From contig NC_066835.1 in assembly GCF_001640805.2 (NCBI RefSeq), forward strand, positions 7,744,227 through 7,808,226: a DNA stretch of 64,000 bases. The letters are read 5' to 3'. Below, one piece after another: positions 1 through 13,972 of the stretch. The notes beneath the pieces were generated by a model. It saw only the letters and a program-made list of their open reading frames with translations, was not told the origin of the DNA and ran no database searches. This stretch comes from Lates calcarifer. Its lineage: Eukaryota; Chordata; Actinopteri; Centropomidae. Both the position numbers and the translations under genes were made by a program. The stretch's first letter is position 1; each line of letters opens with the position of its first letter.

Positions 1-3000
1 TAGGTTTCACACATCATTCAGAGACCAAAATACTCTTTAAACTCTCTCAAAGTTGAGTGTGAGTTAGCCCTTCACAGGAGGTAAAGCACCCCTAGAACTT
101 TAATAATGGGACTGACAAGTAGAAGAAGAATGGATGACCATTTATCTTCAAACAGTTTGCCCTCTCGGTGGTGCAGTGACACAGCGGGGTACGTAATGAA
201 GATGGTGTGAGACTGGACATCCCGTTTCAGACATGTGACTTGGTGTTAATGAGATTTTTTTGAGGGCCTGTGTCATTCCTGGTGCCCAGCATGTGTCTGT
301 CAGTGGCTCAGAGGAGCCAGTAATGACATTCAGCAGCCTCGCTAAGGACCAGTGATTAACGGATTGAAGAAGCACTGGCATGTGGACATAAACGTTCAGT
401 GCATAAAGCTGTGTCAAGATTCCACAATGTCCAGGGAGAACATATAGTCACTGCGCCTCTGCCTGTATCATAATGTCTTCATATTTACTAGAGCTCCTAC
501 TCTGGAAATCATCTGATGAGGCTGAAATATGGACAGAAATTGAAGCAGAGTAGTGAGGAGGAAAGTGAGTGATGGAATGGCAAGAACATTAAGGATGCAT
601 TTGGAGACTGCAAGGCACTGGCCTGAGAATAGAATACGACTTTACTGTCTACCCAAGGTGGGAAAAAAATGTCTTTTGCTCACCAAGACATAAAATCAGA
701 ACAGAAAAATGACATATTAAAGATAAAATTAGGTGTCCATTTGGGTTATTGCCTCTGACAAAATGAGTGTCTAAATCATCAAGATATTACATAAGAGATT
801 ACTCACCAGTGTGAGTCATCCAAAATAAAAAAGGTTGTGATTTTTACACTCTGATATGTTAAAGAATAAGTTGGATGATATTCTAATTCTGTCTTATTGT
901 CAACAAATCCCACGAAAAGGCCATAAGCATCAGTGCTGTCAGCAATGAATTGGTCTTATTAACAAATACTGTCTGTATAGCCAAAGCCTGAAATAGCTTA
1001 TTTCTCTGCGCCGTATAGCTCTGTTGTTGACTTGTCCAAAAACCATTAAAAACACACCAGAGAGCATCACTGCTGCACTAGGTGACTTATTTCTTCATTA
1101 CTGAGAACATGGACTTTGTCGTTTACTTTGAGTTGATTCCACAGGCACAGTCCTGGGGCCTCACAGATTAACCGCCATTAAAAGTAGTCCCCATATTTAC
1201 AGCTGTTTGAGCAATGAAAACTACAGTTACTATATGTTTTAGGAAGTTATTCATTGTATTTTTGTATGCAAGTATACAATATATTGACCTGTTTTTAAAG
1301 ATTTATACCTTTAATTAGGATGAAAATGCTCAGAGCCAAGAACCACAGACAGGGAAGAGAAGCCAGAAACTAGTGAGAGACAAAGAAACAAGCAATTGCT
1401 TCCATTAATTTTTTGAGAGTAACAAAAGTATAGAGTATTGCTGGCCACATCCTTTAAGTGGGCAGACTAGATTTCCCACATTTGTTCAATGTATGATGGC
1501 AAAATCACAGGTTATTTTGTGAAACAGCTTATTTAGCATCATCCAAACAAGATGGTGAAAAGAAAAAAATAAATACCACATTCCTTCTCTTGTATGGGCA
1601 AACGGACCACATAATGGTATTTGTGCTGACTGAAAATGAAACCCACACATCTTCAGCCTCTCTATTGGCAAGAAACAACTGATGTTCCAAGTACAGCGAA
1701 GATGGCAAAGTTGCTGCCGAAACTTGTGTGCTGTTTATTTTTATCACCCTTCAAAAAAGTTATCAGGAGTGTGACACAACTGAGCTTGATTGAGTTGCTG
1801 ACTTGGATGCATGAAAATAGAAATATGGTGTGAATCATGTCACTTTCATTGTACTGGCTTTGTTTGTAACAGGCTTGATTAGAACCGGCAACGAGGGCAT
1901 CTACCACCTAATACGATAAACAACACTTTGCAGTATGGAGAACTGTCTCCAGCCGTGATAGCAGTTTGTTTGTTTTAAAACACCCTATCCTTACTGATAT
2001 ATTGAGTGTTAAAGAACAGGCATTTCCAGTGCTAAATACGCTTCTTTTTAAAATCAAACACTTAAGCGTTTTCATATTCCATTTTTCATCAGTATGCAGC
2101 ATTTCTTTTGCTTGTTCTGGCCTGTTTCTCTGACAGACATAATTTCGCAGCGATAAGCACCCATCACATTTTCCTAAATATCACATAAATCCTCTAGACA
2201 AGCAGTAATGGCTCTCTGTGCCCTTGCTGTCAGATCTACTTTGAGTTGGTGCAATGCCAATGCGTTATTACCCACGATGTCCCGTGGCAGGTAGTCTCCC
2301 TTGTCTAAACAGCACTGTCCACCAAGGTAGAAAACCAACACTGTCATCCAGGGAAATTACAGCCACTCAGACACATTCTAATTTTGATGTACATTTTTTT
2401 TTTAAATCTTGCCAGATTCAATACCCAAAGACAGGCCTTTGAACGGGCTTAGGTGTTTGAGGACGAGTGACAGTGCTAGTTGGATCAAACTGGGCCCACC
2501 CATTTCACATGTTGGAGTGTAAAAAACTTCAGATTTGATTTACTCAACATAGCATGGGAAGCAATCGTGCAAGCACTGAACTCATCTCAGCCCTTCAAGC
2601 TTGTGTCAGAGATTATTAGTAAAATCAGACTTCTCTTTGCTGTATGTTGTGTGCATTAGCATAAACATATGTGGACACTCTCTTTGGAATGCAGGTGAGT
2701 GATTCAATTAACCGAAGACCCTTAGGGCTGCTACAACTATGATTTCATATTGACAGACAGACTTGTTCCTCACTCTCAGTGTGATGCTGAGCCTCGTTTG
2801 AGAATTGCTAAAACAAATTTGAATTAATAGCAATATCCCCTTACAGTGGTTAGCGTCAAATGAATTCATTCTATCTCCTCTTTCTCTGATGCACTCACTG
2901 TGTTTATGAACACAGATTCCAACTCATGACGAGGCCATTAGCGCAAAAGAATGACACATCTCTGCAATGTCAAAGGTCAGCCACCCCATTATAAGTGAAT

Positions 3001-5980
3001 AATTTCCACAAGAAAAAAAAATGCAATGCCACAAGCCTCCAGCTAGGATTCTATTCAGTTTTGACAGGGCATTTTGACTAGAGGCAAAACTTGAAATCTA
3101 TTCAGCAGTCAATTTTCCTCCCCAGCTCTGATTATGAGCACTGCTGCCGCAGCAAGGTCTGATAGCTGCTATAATACTGCCAGACAGTCCAATTTCTCCC
3201 CTCACTTCTTCCCCATGCCATTCACATTCACACATAGAGAGCGTGTAGCTTTGTATACATAACCCAAACTAACTGCTATGATACACCGTTGAGACAGTGT
3301 CAGACTGAGAAGGAAAAAAAAAAAAAGCAAATAACTTTCCTACATCTATGTATTGGGTATCACGAGGAATCCAAATGTATTTCACTTCTTCTAATGACAA
3401 ACAAAGGTTTTGAAATGTAGTCAGCCATGACAGTTTGAACAAATTAAAGAAATTTAATTCAATAGTGGTGGCAGGATTTGTGATAGGCTTTGATAGCATC
3501 TTTTTGGGTTTCCTTTCTTTGGTTCTCTCCTTCTCTTTGAGGCGTCATATCAGTAATTTGTCTGCATTGCTGGCCATGGACTGATTATAATAACGCTTCT
3601 ATTGAATAGCACAATCAGCCCTCCGGCCTCGTATGATTTTCCTTAGGGATTGCTTGCTCTGTCTTCACAAAATAGCAAAGAAGGGAAGGGAGAGATTTGT
3701 ATCATGTGAGCATGCGCAAAGGAAAATTCATTATCCCTTATTGAATTCAAGTTAATATGCTTACTATGTAGCTCCTTATTTATCACTGACGGCATTACAA
3801 AGGACACAGTTATAGAAAGGTGAAGGTCAGTTCAAGATTTCATTTTTATATAAATCCCTTTGTATGGTATGTTTGCTTTATGTTTGTGAGTTATTGCTGT
3901 GGTGTGAAGGGACAAACCACTATCCTTGTGCAGACTACTGATATTTTTATACTCACTTTATAGTTATGTCATAAAAATGTCTGTGAAGAACCAGCCCATG
4001 CCCTCTCCTTATGAATTGTGGATGTGGACAATGATCAAATCTGATATTTCCTACGACGATGACGAACAGGAGCGACCGCTGTTTGCATGACAAACACTTC
4101 CTTTTGGACGCAAGCCAGCAAAACAGCAAGGCTTGAAATTGAAAATTGGAATCCATCATCTAATGGCATCCACAGAGTGGGTCTTAAGTGATGATTGAAA
4201 GCTTTGGCACAATGCCCAGTGGGGTTTTTACATTTTTACCCTTTTAGGTTTTAAGGTCTGCAGCATTTAACACCAGGCCCGGGGAGAAACTATTTGCACT
4301 GTCTGAAAGCTTTTCTTGTTGCTTGTGATATCTCCCTCTGTGGTGAAGTGATTGTAACTGCTGAAGTCGTGAACAAGCAGATTGAAAAATGTTGTATCTG
4401 TTCTGTGCTTTTTTCCTCTTGAGAAAAATGCGTGTTGTTTTGTTTGCTCAATCGTCAAGGTTTGCTCATAGATGCTTGCTTCTATGCCAGTGTAGCCTTG
4501 ATTTTTCTTTTACAGGGTAAATCAAAACTAAATCTAAAACAGCTTCTGCACTACTCTCCACGGGTTGAAACTTTTAAACAGGTGTACTTCAACACAAACC
4601 CCCAATCAGGGATGTCAGAGCAAGTTTTCTTTTTTTTGCCTTTGACAGCTGATGAAAACACCTACTGTGACATAACCTTTTGGGGCATGGCCAGACCTGC
4701 TTGAAAGTTTTAGCCCTTGGAGAATGCAGCACTGGGTTTCTGCCATATGATTCAGTGCTGAATTTGCCATCAAGCTATTAAAAGCTACTTCTGTAATCAA
4801 TTTCAAGCTAAAGCGACTGGGTGTCAGAAGAGAAACTGGGCAAGGCACCTTACGTTCTTAAGCCAAGGAGCTACACAGCATCCTGAAGGACTACTTCATT
4901 AGTCCCAAAGGCACAGCGCCATGGAGGGACAGTTACATGTGAATAGACAAGGGTATTCTATAGTTTGTTCACTACATGCCAGGAGAGAATTTGGTTCTGA
5001 ATTCTTTGATTTCAAGATTTAAGACTTGGTTTTAATACCTTTTCATTCTGAAGCTTGCCAGTTTATTTACTGACATGTGTGTTTTGGGATTAGTTTGCTT
5101 TGATTGATGGCCTTGGTGGTAGCCACCTGCCCTCACTACCCAAGTTTAATACAGACTGCACTGTTTGCTCAAATTTGGATTCCCTGGCTCCAGTACCAGA
5201 AAAGTTGGCAGAAAAGTAAAAGAAAAGTAAGAGAGAAGTTGGCAGGAACTCCAGAACATCCATTCAGAGACCAGTGGGTGACATGGCTAGTCCCACTAAT
5301 CAATCACTGTACTCAGTCTGTTCTGTTTTCTTTATCTGTATTTGTACTTTATGCTTGTTTAAATCCAGAGAAAGCGGTGATGATTTGGCATTCATAAATA
5401 TAGCTTAATGGGATTTTGCTACCTCAGTCCTGGGTCAGGAAATGGACAGAATCTGGGCAAGAAATCCCAAATTCCCGGCACCTGGAATCAATCCCAATCC
5501 AATATACCTCTATGCCTTATATACAACCCTCTCAATCTTCCATACCCTTTCACAGCACTCAAGGTAACTACATTAAATGTTTTCTAATTTAAACTCAGAC
5601 TTATGGTGAGAGGATACCCATCACATTTGTTCTGTACTTAGTGGACTTCTGCTCGGCTACTGAGACGTCTTAAATAATGCAGTCCCTACGAGCTGCCCCT
5701 GTGATTCTGTATGAATTTTTAAAGTTCAATAAACGTTCCTTATCCACTGGCCATACCTAATGGCACCCATTATTATTTTATGTTCAAGTATTTTGTAAAG
5801 TGTTAAAGTCTATTGCATTGTACAGTATTGCTACAGCAGCCTCGTTTGTATTACTGTCTAACATCTAACCAAAACTTTTAGATTTTTCCAGGTGTGTGAG
5901 GATTCACCAATACATACTGATGCACTTTGTTTAATATTTAAAAGCCAGTTACTCTGATGCCCAGTGGCTTGTAGTGAGCA
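1..5980. other. Non-coding interval, no gene seen
   Basis: I see no supportable exon or RNA gene here. Open frames are short (under 100 codons), overlap on both strands and have no recognisable domain. Sub-intervals around 160-400, 2880-2990 and 3540-3660 look more complex and less repetitive than their surroundings and are possible conserved non-coding elements. An AATAAA-type hexamer near 5729 lies downstream of a 97-codon open frame at 5104-5397, but nothing links the two into a gene. Confidence 0.6.
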
Positions 5981-5984
5981 AAAC

Positions 5985-6547
5985 TTCACCAGTTTCAGTT
6001 GGCAGACATCCACCCTGACATTATCCTATAAGATACTTGGGAATTTGTTTACCCCTCAGTGATGGCAAGCTGTCCAGGTCCAGAGGCAGCAAAGCAGTGC
6101 TGCACATATTACTGCATCTTCCTCCCAAACAATTCAACTTTAGTGTCATCAGTTTCCCAGTAGTGTTGTGGAGTGTCAGAAGCAGTGTCCTGCCATGGAC
6201 ACCATGCTTCATGCAACCATGCAGCATGATTTTTGCATGGTAGGCTCACGAGCAGAGATGTTAATCAATAATTAATTTAGGCCTTTACCTGTTACTCTGA
6301 GCTTCCTTTTTTTGGAGCATTCTACATTGTGCCTTTGCGGCCACTTTAGCTGGGCACCCACTTCTATGCAGAGGAGCCACAGTACTAAATTGGCTCCATT
6401 TATGGACAGTTTGTCTGACTGCTGACTGATGAATATCTAAACTCTGTGAAATTACTTTATAACTCTTTCCAGTTTTATGCAAATCAATGATTCTCGGCAG
6501 ATGCATCATGTGAAGAGCAAACTCAAATGTTTGGGTGTTTTTCATGA
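5985..6547 (-). pseudogene. Degraded Tc1-like transposase relic
   Basis: Two pieces of a Tc1/mariner-superfamily transposase are readable on the minus strand. The upstream part (6545 down to about 6330) carries the N-terminal paired-type helix-turn-helix: IIDLHKTGKSYKVIS, then an HKW core and a proline/arginine-rich linker (RSGCPAKV). The downstream part (about 6150-6058) carries DDTKVELFG, the surroundings of the first catalytic Asp, and CFAASGPGQLAI, a catalytic-domain block. The two catalytic blocks are only about 25 bp apart, so the intervening GGGS-type block is deleted. The stretch between the HTH and the catalytic domain is also shortened, and stops interrupt the frame. No terminal inverted repeats could be identified. 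This is an inactive relic. Confidence 0.8.
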
Positions 6548-6714
6548 CTCAAAGCAGCTCTAACCCACACCTCTAATCTGGTTTCATTGTTGGACTCCAG
6601 GTCCAGGTCAGTTACTGATTTTGATATCAGTAGTTGAGAGGTTCACATATCTTTCCAGCCTATACTGGTTTTGCTTTGGTCCAAACTGAAATGCTGTTCT
6701 GACTTCTCCTTTTG

Positions 6715-7092
6715 GAGAAGTGGTTTTGAGTGGTTTTGAGTGAAATGTCTCAGAAACAACTTAATGGATTGCTGTGAAATTTTGTACAAACATTCATGTT
6801 CTCGTCAGGATGAACTGCAGCATCTTTGGTGATTCCTTAACTTTTCATCTGGTGCCATCATCAGGTCAACATTTTTATTGGACTTATATTTTGGTTTATG
6901 ACCTACAAAGCAAATTATATCCCCCGCTAATTAGCAAATGTTAGCATGCTAATATGCTAACATGGTAAACATAGTACCTGCTGAACATTAGTCATGCTAG
7001 CATTAGCATTTAACTCCAAGCACAACTAACTCGAGCCTCACAGAGCTGCTAGCATGGCTGTAGACTCCTCATCTTGTTCCAATTGTGTGTTT
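6715..7092 (+). repeat. Teleost interspersed repeat, copy 1
   Basis: Moderately repetitive sequence of a type I recognise from percomorph fish genomes. It starts with a GTGGTTTTGAGTGAAATGTC stretch, continues through CATTCATGTTCTCGTCAGGATGAA and CTTTTCATCTGGTGCCATCA, then an AT-rich TTAGCATGCTAA palindromic region, and ends near CACAGAGCTGCTAGCATGGC. Related copies are at 34,862-35,310 (inverted), 54,040-54,355 and 56,455-56,592. I see no coding capacity and cannot name the repeat family. Confidence 0.7.
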
Positions 7093-8321
7093 TCTTCAGA
7101 AATATCTCCTTCAAGAGGTTTCTGCAAGAGTATGCCATGTTTCCATTAAATAAAGTTATCTATAAATAGTAGACGAAAAATAACAGGCTTAGCGTGGAAG
7201 GTAGTGAATTTAAAAATAATAGCAATAGTAAGAGCATCACACCCACCCTGGAAATGTACTGAAGTGGTATTACATGTATAGTCAAGCCTTGAGTGACATC
7301 ATATCATATGCTGATGAAATTTAAATTTAGATATTAGGGTTATGGAAAGCACTATAAAAAAAGGGTACAAAGATCATAAAGGAATGTAAGGAACCTCATT
7401 TGATAAGCTGGCACATTCAAGAGAGTCATTTACATCTCCTTGTGAGGATTATATAGAACTTAACACCCACTACCACACTACTCAACACCTTATGTAGGTC
7501 ATATACTAAGTAGGACCAAACTCACCTCTGTTTGACTCTAGGATTACTTTGAGTTGACTGACATGTTCTCCTGAGGATTTTCCCAGAAAGTTGTCACAAA
7601 TCTATAATATTAGTAGAATAACATTGTAAATGTTCACTGCTGCATTACAGTATATTGTTGTGTATGTCAGAGCTTGATCATTTGATTTCTCAACAATGTA
7701 TATTAATCACTTCAAAAATGTCAACATTAGGAGGTTGAGTGCCAAGTGAGAAAGAATTTTGGTAGACCTCTGACATTTCATTTTCATCTCAATAGTTGAC
7801 AAAGTGCTAAAACGATGAGAGTAATTTTAGATGGGGAATAGCAATTATCGTCAACAACCCCCCTTGACGTCAACAATTGCAAGTACCTTGTCAGGTTTCT
7901 GGCACTGGAACATTCATAACACACAGAACACACACACTGTTCACACATGCACACAGACAATCACCCACATTCATTCTTAGTGCTAAGTTGTTGTTTTTTT
8001 TCCCTATGGCTGGTTGGCTGACTGGTAGCAAGGGTAGCCTACGGCAAGTCTGCCTGGTGACTAATGATGCCTGCACAGCAAAACAGAACTGAAAAACAAC
8101 AACTTTCACAATTAATAATAGACACGAGGGCAAGTACCTAATGCTAAAAGCCACACTTACCCCAGAACATGACAACTTGGCGTACATAATTTGTTCAATT
8201 ATCTAAAATATCTGAGGAGTGTAGCGGCCATATCCTAGGGCAGCAGTTGGCACACAGGACCATGATTAGGCCTGGCAGTATAGGGAGTGTGTCTGTGTGC
8301 ATCTGGGTGAGTGTGTGTTTC

Positions 8322-8394
8322 AGAGAGAGAAAAGAGAGAAAGAGAAAGAAAGAGAGAGAGAGGGAGAGAGGGAGAGAGAGAGAGAGAGAGAGAG
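8322..8394 (+). repeat. (AG)n-rich microsatellite
   Basis: An uninterrupted purine tract of AG dinucleotides with AAAG and GGAG interruptions. It explains the RE-repeat peptide in an open frame starting at 8311, which is therefore not a gene. Confidence 0.95.
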
Positions 8395-11040
8395 CATTGT
8401 CAAGTTACTGTACCTGATTTGATAATGTATAAGAAATGTGGACTTAATACAAGTATATCAAGCTTGGGTGAACGTTTGAGCATGTTTGAGTGTGAGGATC
8501 CGTCTAATCAATTACTGTTGTCCTCAATTATCAATTGTACATTATTGGCTGCTGGCGTTTCTCATTGGACGACAATGTTCAAAGAGGTAACTACAGCAGA
8601 TGTAGGGAATCACCAAAATGTGCATTTTTATTATGTGGTGTCTGGCCCACGATAAAAGAAGAAAATTGTTTTCTGACATTTGATAAGTTCAAGTTTTACA
8701 GGATAATTCTAGTTGATTGAAACTCTTACATCTTATTTTTGTGGTTTCCACTTGGTAATCATAACACTGTTTCTCACCAAGTTATGTGCTACAAATATGG
8801 CAACCTCACTAAAAAAAAAGTCAGACAATCAGCCCTCGATTAGGTGATTAGATGATCAACAGCGTTTCAGATGAGCTCGTTTATGGGTTTACCTCCAGAT
8901 AAAGTAGTTTAGAAAATCTGGCCAACTATGTGCTTGTTTACAACCCATCTGATTGTCTGACCTCTCGTTTCACGCCAAATTGGACTTTATTTCAGCAATG
9001 TTGTTGTTTTTGTTGGGAGTGTATTGTAAACCTGATGGCCACAAGTATTTAAATAAGTCTATAGCTGTAATAAACAAGATTTATCCTTAGATTTTAAGTT
9101 TTCTAACAGTGTTTGCAAAGTCTGAAACTATCAGTGTATCTACACAGGACGTAGTCAGGCACAGTGCAGCTGCGTAGGTTTCCTGCATTTCTGAACCCAC
9201 TGTAAATCACTGTACTCTAATTGTACCTGAATCCTAAAAAGATGCTTTAGGTCATGGTTATGTGCTTTAAGTACAAGCTGATACACAGCCCGTCCAAACA
9301 AGTGGGATGTAAGAGCCACAGAATGAAAACTATACACACCTTCTGGCTTAACACCTTTCACCCTTTGCCCATAATACTGTATAGTACACTGAGAAGTGCA
9401 ACTCAGTGTTTGACAAACTTTATGTTGACACTCATGAGGTGGTGGCTCTAGAAAAAAAATCTCCTGTCTAAAAAAGCCAAAAAATAATGTTAGATTCCTG
9501 CGGCTCTGTCAGGGCGCCATTGAGCCTCTGTGCCCTTTCTATTAGCATCTAAAAGTTCCAAAAAAAATACGCTCATTCATTTCATTAAAATTCATCCCAT
9601 TACTGGTTCAACATATTACTATTCAATACTTTATCCTATCTTTGTAATGAAATGCAAAACCCAAGAGACAAGGGCAAAGAATAATGTTATTAAATTATAA
9701 GGGAAAATTTCTCAGCCATTTTTTGGCCTTATCAACTGTTCAGGTGACCTAATCCCTTCCTCTTTCTTCCCCTCCCCCTCATCCTCCTCTTACCATCCCT
9801 CTTTCCCCCACCGCCTGAATCTGTAGTGATATCCTTTCGTAGTTGGCCCAAGGCCGAGTTCATATGCAGAGAGGTATCTGACATAGATAAGGTCTATGCA
9901 TTACTCTGACAGCGCGCAGAAGTACAGAGATGCTACAAGTAAAAATAATCAGGACACAACTCCATTCTGCAGAGCTGCAGGGCTACACAGGCCAATAAGA
10001 CAGATAGAGTGACCTGAAGGGAACTTCAAACTTTGCCACACACGAATATACACATACGCGCGCGCACACACACATAAATGAAAATAAAGGATACAAGAAA
10101 GTACAAAGAAAGTTCTTCTTTCTTTCCCTTTTGCTTCAGTATTTGCTGGGGATCAGCTGCTAAATGTTTTATTCAGCAGAACTTGGCTCAATCTCAGAGG
10201 CCCTTTGATAACAGCACTACACAGGCCTAAAGAGCAGTGCAGCAGCCCAAATAAAAAAAAGAAACACCAAGGCACACTGTAAGAGCAAGAGGATCCAAAC
10301 ATAGCTTCAAAAGTCAGTGTTAAACCAGGAACAATCTTTCAATATTTAAAGTACACTGTGATTTTGTAAAACTATGTGTTTTACATTAGAAAGATAGAAT
10401 TCCATGATCAGATCATGAGACTTTCAAAGAATAGTCGGGTTATGCCAGTGAAGTCTTTTACTTCTATCAGTTGCTTGCCAGCAATGAGTGTCTTGGCAAA
10501 CACTGTAATCAAATCAAATCAAGATCTCTCAACTGAAAATAAGCCAGCGCTCCTTCTAGCCTAAAGACGGAAAGTATTATCATGTATAGAGTTGAATCCC
10601 AAAATAGCTCAAATATTTTAGTTTGGTGGAGTGATATAGCTTAACATGAAAGGAATCGCAAACCAACAGCTAGCCTACGATGTTTACTTCCAAGTGCATT
10701 CCAGACAGAGTAACAGCCTCTCTAAGTACAGAGGACACCAAGTTTGAAGTTGTGTCCTTTATAACTTGGTGAGTTGAGCACTGAAGTCCATAAACACAGT
10801 ACAGCTAAGCTTTGCATCCTCGCACGGCACATGTGCAGTTAACAGTAACAACGGCAGCAGATTTTCAGTCAAAATTCTTGGTAGTTTTTTAAACAATGAG
10901 TCTTTGATTTTATACAGAAATAGACAAAAGCAGGTTTCTCATTTGTAGCTGTTAACCACTAATTTTGCTGGATGTAAAGACAAATGCTGCTTGCAGATTT
11001 TACCAACTGTAGCTAGCTGAATAATTAAGCTAACACTAGC

Positions 11041-11090
11041 TCCATGGGCTGGTTAAAAACCCTGCCCATGGATCCCAAAAACCCTGCCCA
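11041..11090. repeat. Hairpin overlapping a 14 bp direct repeat
   Basis: TCCATGGGC at 11,041-11,049 is perfectly complementary to GCCCATGGA at 11,064-11,072, leaving a 14 nt loop. In addition AAAAACCCTGCCCA occurs at 11,055-11,068 and again at 11,077-11,090. Confidence 0.85.
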
Positions 11091-13972
11091 AAGAACACTA
11101 TAAACACATTTCAAATATTATGATAACACTCATAAGGAAAAATGTGAAAATTGGAGTGTGATTAATATTCTAATGTAACCATTTTAAGCTGCTTAGCTCA
11201 CAAACTTGTTCATATTATATCAAATAGTACGTTTTTACTTCTAATGTTACAAGAAAATGGTTTTCAGAATGAAACTGAATAAAAAGGACACAGCTGCTGA
11301 AATTCCCTTTAATTCTTATAACATCCAGGTCCAGCTTCCACATAGTGTGGATATAGTTCACAGTTGATGTGCTGGTTGTGAACAAGACTTTTTAAAAACA
11401 TAATCTGTAACCTCACAAACTAACAAACCCTACTTAAATGATGACATGCTCCTTTGATTAGGAAGTTCTGTTACAGCTGTAGTAAGATTCCTAACTTAAA
11501 CAAAGTGACAAACAACCTTTACCAGCTAGCAGACCCTCTAAGTTTATTTAGATCCATTGCATATTTGAAATCAAGATGGTTAAAAAAATTCTCATATCAT
11601 AATTTGGTGATACTATATCTGTCAAAAAATGAAAATTGTAATCATTGTGTGTCTGGCTCATATCCTCCTAAAACTCCAAAATAAAATGTGTAGGGCAAGA
11701 GCACTTCAGGCATACACAGACCACACTAGGCTAAAAGCAAACTCTGGATTGTGACAATACTGGTCAGTGACTGGTGATGTTTCAAAAGTCCATGAGAGCA
11801 CAAGTGCAGAAAGTAATTAAGACTGAGGAACGCCATGAGCATTTCGATATAGAAACAGACCTAATGGAATCCACTTGTCTCTTAGCAACATCAGTACCTA
11901 TAGACACACTAACATAACAGCTGCATTCATTTTACGTCTTATCCACAAAAAATAGCCACATAATGGAAATGAGCTGTAACAACTAATGCCTAATGACTGA
12001 TAGCACACCAACACCTCGAGGATATGCTGTGAAATTTGGTGCTCCTGAGTTCACTTCTGTTCTGTTTTTGCTGTGAGCTCAGTAAATAAAAGCTTCATTT
12101 TCATCATAGGCGGTAGCTGTTATTTTCTCCCCCACATATCCAGCCTCCCTTGTGCTTTTCAGTTCACAATGACCAGTATGTGCTGTAGTCGTCCCAGAAA
12201 TTACACCCCACTGCCGCCACCTCCACCTGTAGAACACTACTGTGTTAAATAACAGTTACACAACAGGTGTGGTTTCAGCCAAGCAGTCTGAAAGGCTCAT
12301 CCCACCTGTTCTGATGATCCCATGTTCCCATGATGCTACGTGAGCTACAGAACACCAAATGTTGTGGGAAATGGGACCTTCCTGGCAAATCTTTGTCCTG
12401 TCTTTTATTCCAACAAACAGTATGCACATTAGTCTGAATAAAACTCTTCTGACCATGCATATAATTTGGTAACAGTTGTAAAGAGGCCAAAACACCCATA
12501 AGGACTTTCTTTACGGTGACTCAGCTAAGACTCATGCATAACCATATTCACAGTTTTGTGTACCTATACACACTCTCTCTTCTGTGGTTATGTGTGTGTT
12601 TGAGAGTGGGGCAGTGTTTCACAGCCAAAGGCATCAACATTATCCAAGCTGACTTATTCAGGGACATGGTGAGATGTGTGTGTGTGTGTATGCACGTGAA
12701 AGAGAGGCGTACATGGTGAGCATGTCATTCGGCAGCGGGGCGACCTCATTCTGTCATAGTGCCAGAGCGCCTGCCTCACGAGCAACCCCGTCACCATGAC
12801 TCACTCATGCATAAACAAACACGCAAACACACACACTGTACACAGCTCATACATCACTGTTAAGAGGGCTAAAACTATACTTTCTGGAGACAACAGGAGC
12901 ATTAATACACAATTTGTACATCTCTACAACAATGTACTCGTCTGAACTTTTGTCCCCAAAGTGACGTGAAATGAGTAAATCTGAGTTCACCCAAAGGTAA
13001 CTGTCTTCCAAGAGCATAACGTTCATTCACTCATTTAAGAATGAAATTCAAGACTCTGCAGTGAGTGCTTTGAATAGCAATCAGTACACTGTTACTGTTA
13101 AGTGATGTTTGAATAGACTCTGGCTAATCAGCTATTAAAGAGAAAGGTTAGATTTCTCTCTTACCATACTGACCTTGAGCTGATCATGAGATGATCCTTT
13201 CTTCCCATTACTCCAATGTAAAAGATGAGAAACTAAATCAACAGTCCCTCCTAAGTGAATTACAAACCAAAAAGACCGCAAAAACAAAAGAAACAAAAAC
13301 ACTTGATTTGAAGAACAAAGACTGCTAAAGCAAAACTTTAAGGGACTGTGGATGGCGTCTCCCATCTTTTACAGTGTAGTCAAGTTAGTAAGGGATCACT
13401 TCATGGTCAATATAGAGAGGGGTAGTCATTCTTTCAGTGTACCTATGGGAATATGAATACTTGTTTTTTTTTAACCTCCACATAATGTAGTTTAAATAAT
13501 CTTGCTAGTGTTCCTTACCTCATCTAACTTTGTTGAGTTATTGTATTAGGAGATCTTTGCTGTTACTTGAAAAAGTACATTGCCAATGTTACCAACAAAA
13601 ATGATGGAAAGATGGAATGGAATGATCCTTTATATTTCAAATAGTAGGGGGGGTCAATGAAACTCAAATGTAAAGGCTATATGTCTGCAATAAAATCTCC
13701 CTTTGCGCCATTTTTGAAATATCAACTTGGGTTTGGTGAAGACTTCAGTCCCTTTTCACATTTCAAGAACTTATCCACTTGAAAAAAAAATTCTCAGAAA
13801 ATAAAATTAAAAAAACCTGCTATTCAGGTGTGAAAGTCAAGTACTTAAACTGCACAAACAATGACTATTTTACTGACAGGAACCTATTTGACTGCAGCAG
13901 TACAAAGAAATGAAGATTACATCAACTTTTAACTCACTGAAAGTTATGTGCCCAACATCTTAAAAGTTAAAG

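Larger units (their letters stand above)
7093..13972. other. Non-coding interval with microsatellites
   Basis: No gene is supported. The interval holds a CA-rich tract near 7920-7960, an (AG)n block at 8322-8394, an alternating CG/CA run near 10,057-10,075, a hairpin with a direct repeat at 11,041-11,090 and a short GT tract near 12,676-12,690. Intervals near 9490-9550, 9810-9925 and 12,715-12,800 are complex unique sequence that could be regulatory. Confidence 0.55.

Noticed and set aside
5104..5740. Possible retrogene: 97-codon frame followed by AATAAA near 5729
   Set aside because: The peptide matches nothing I recognise, there is no poly-A tail or target duplication, and AATAAA is frequent in AT-rich DNA.
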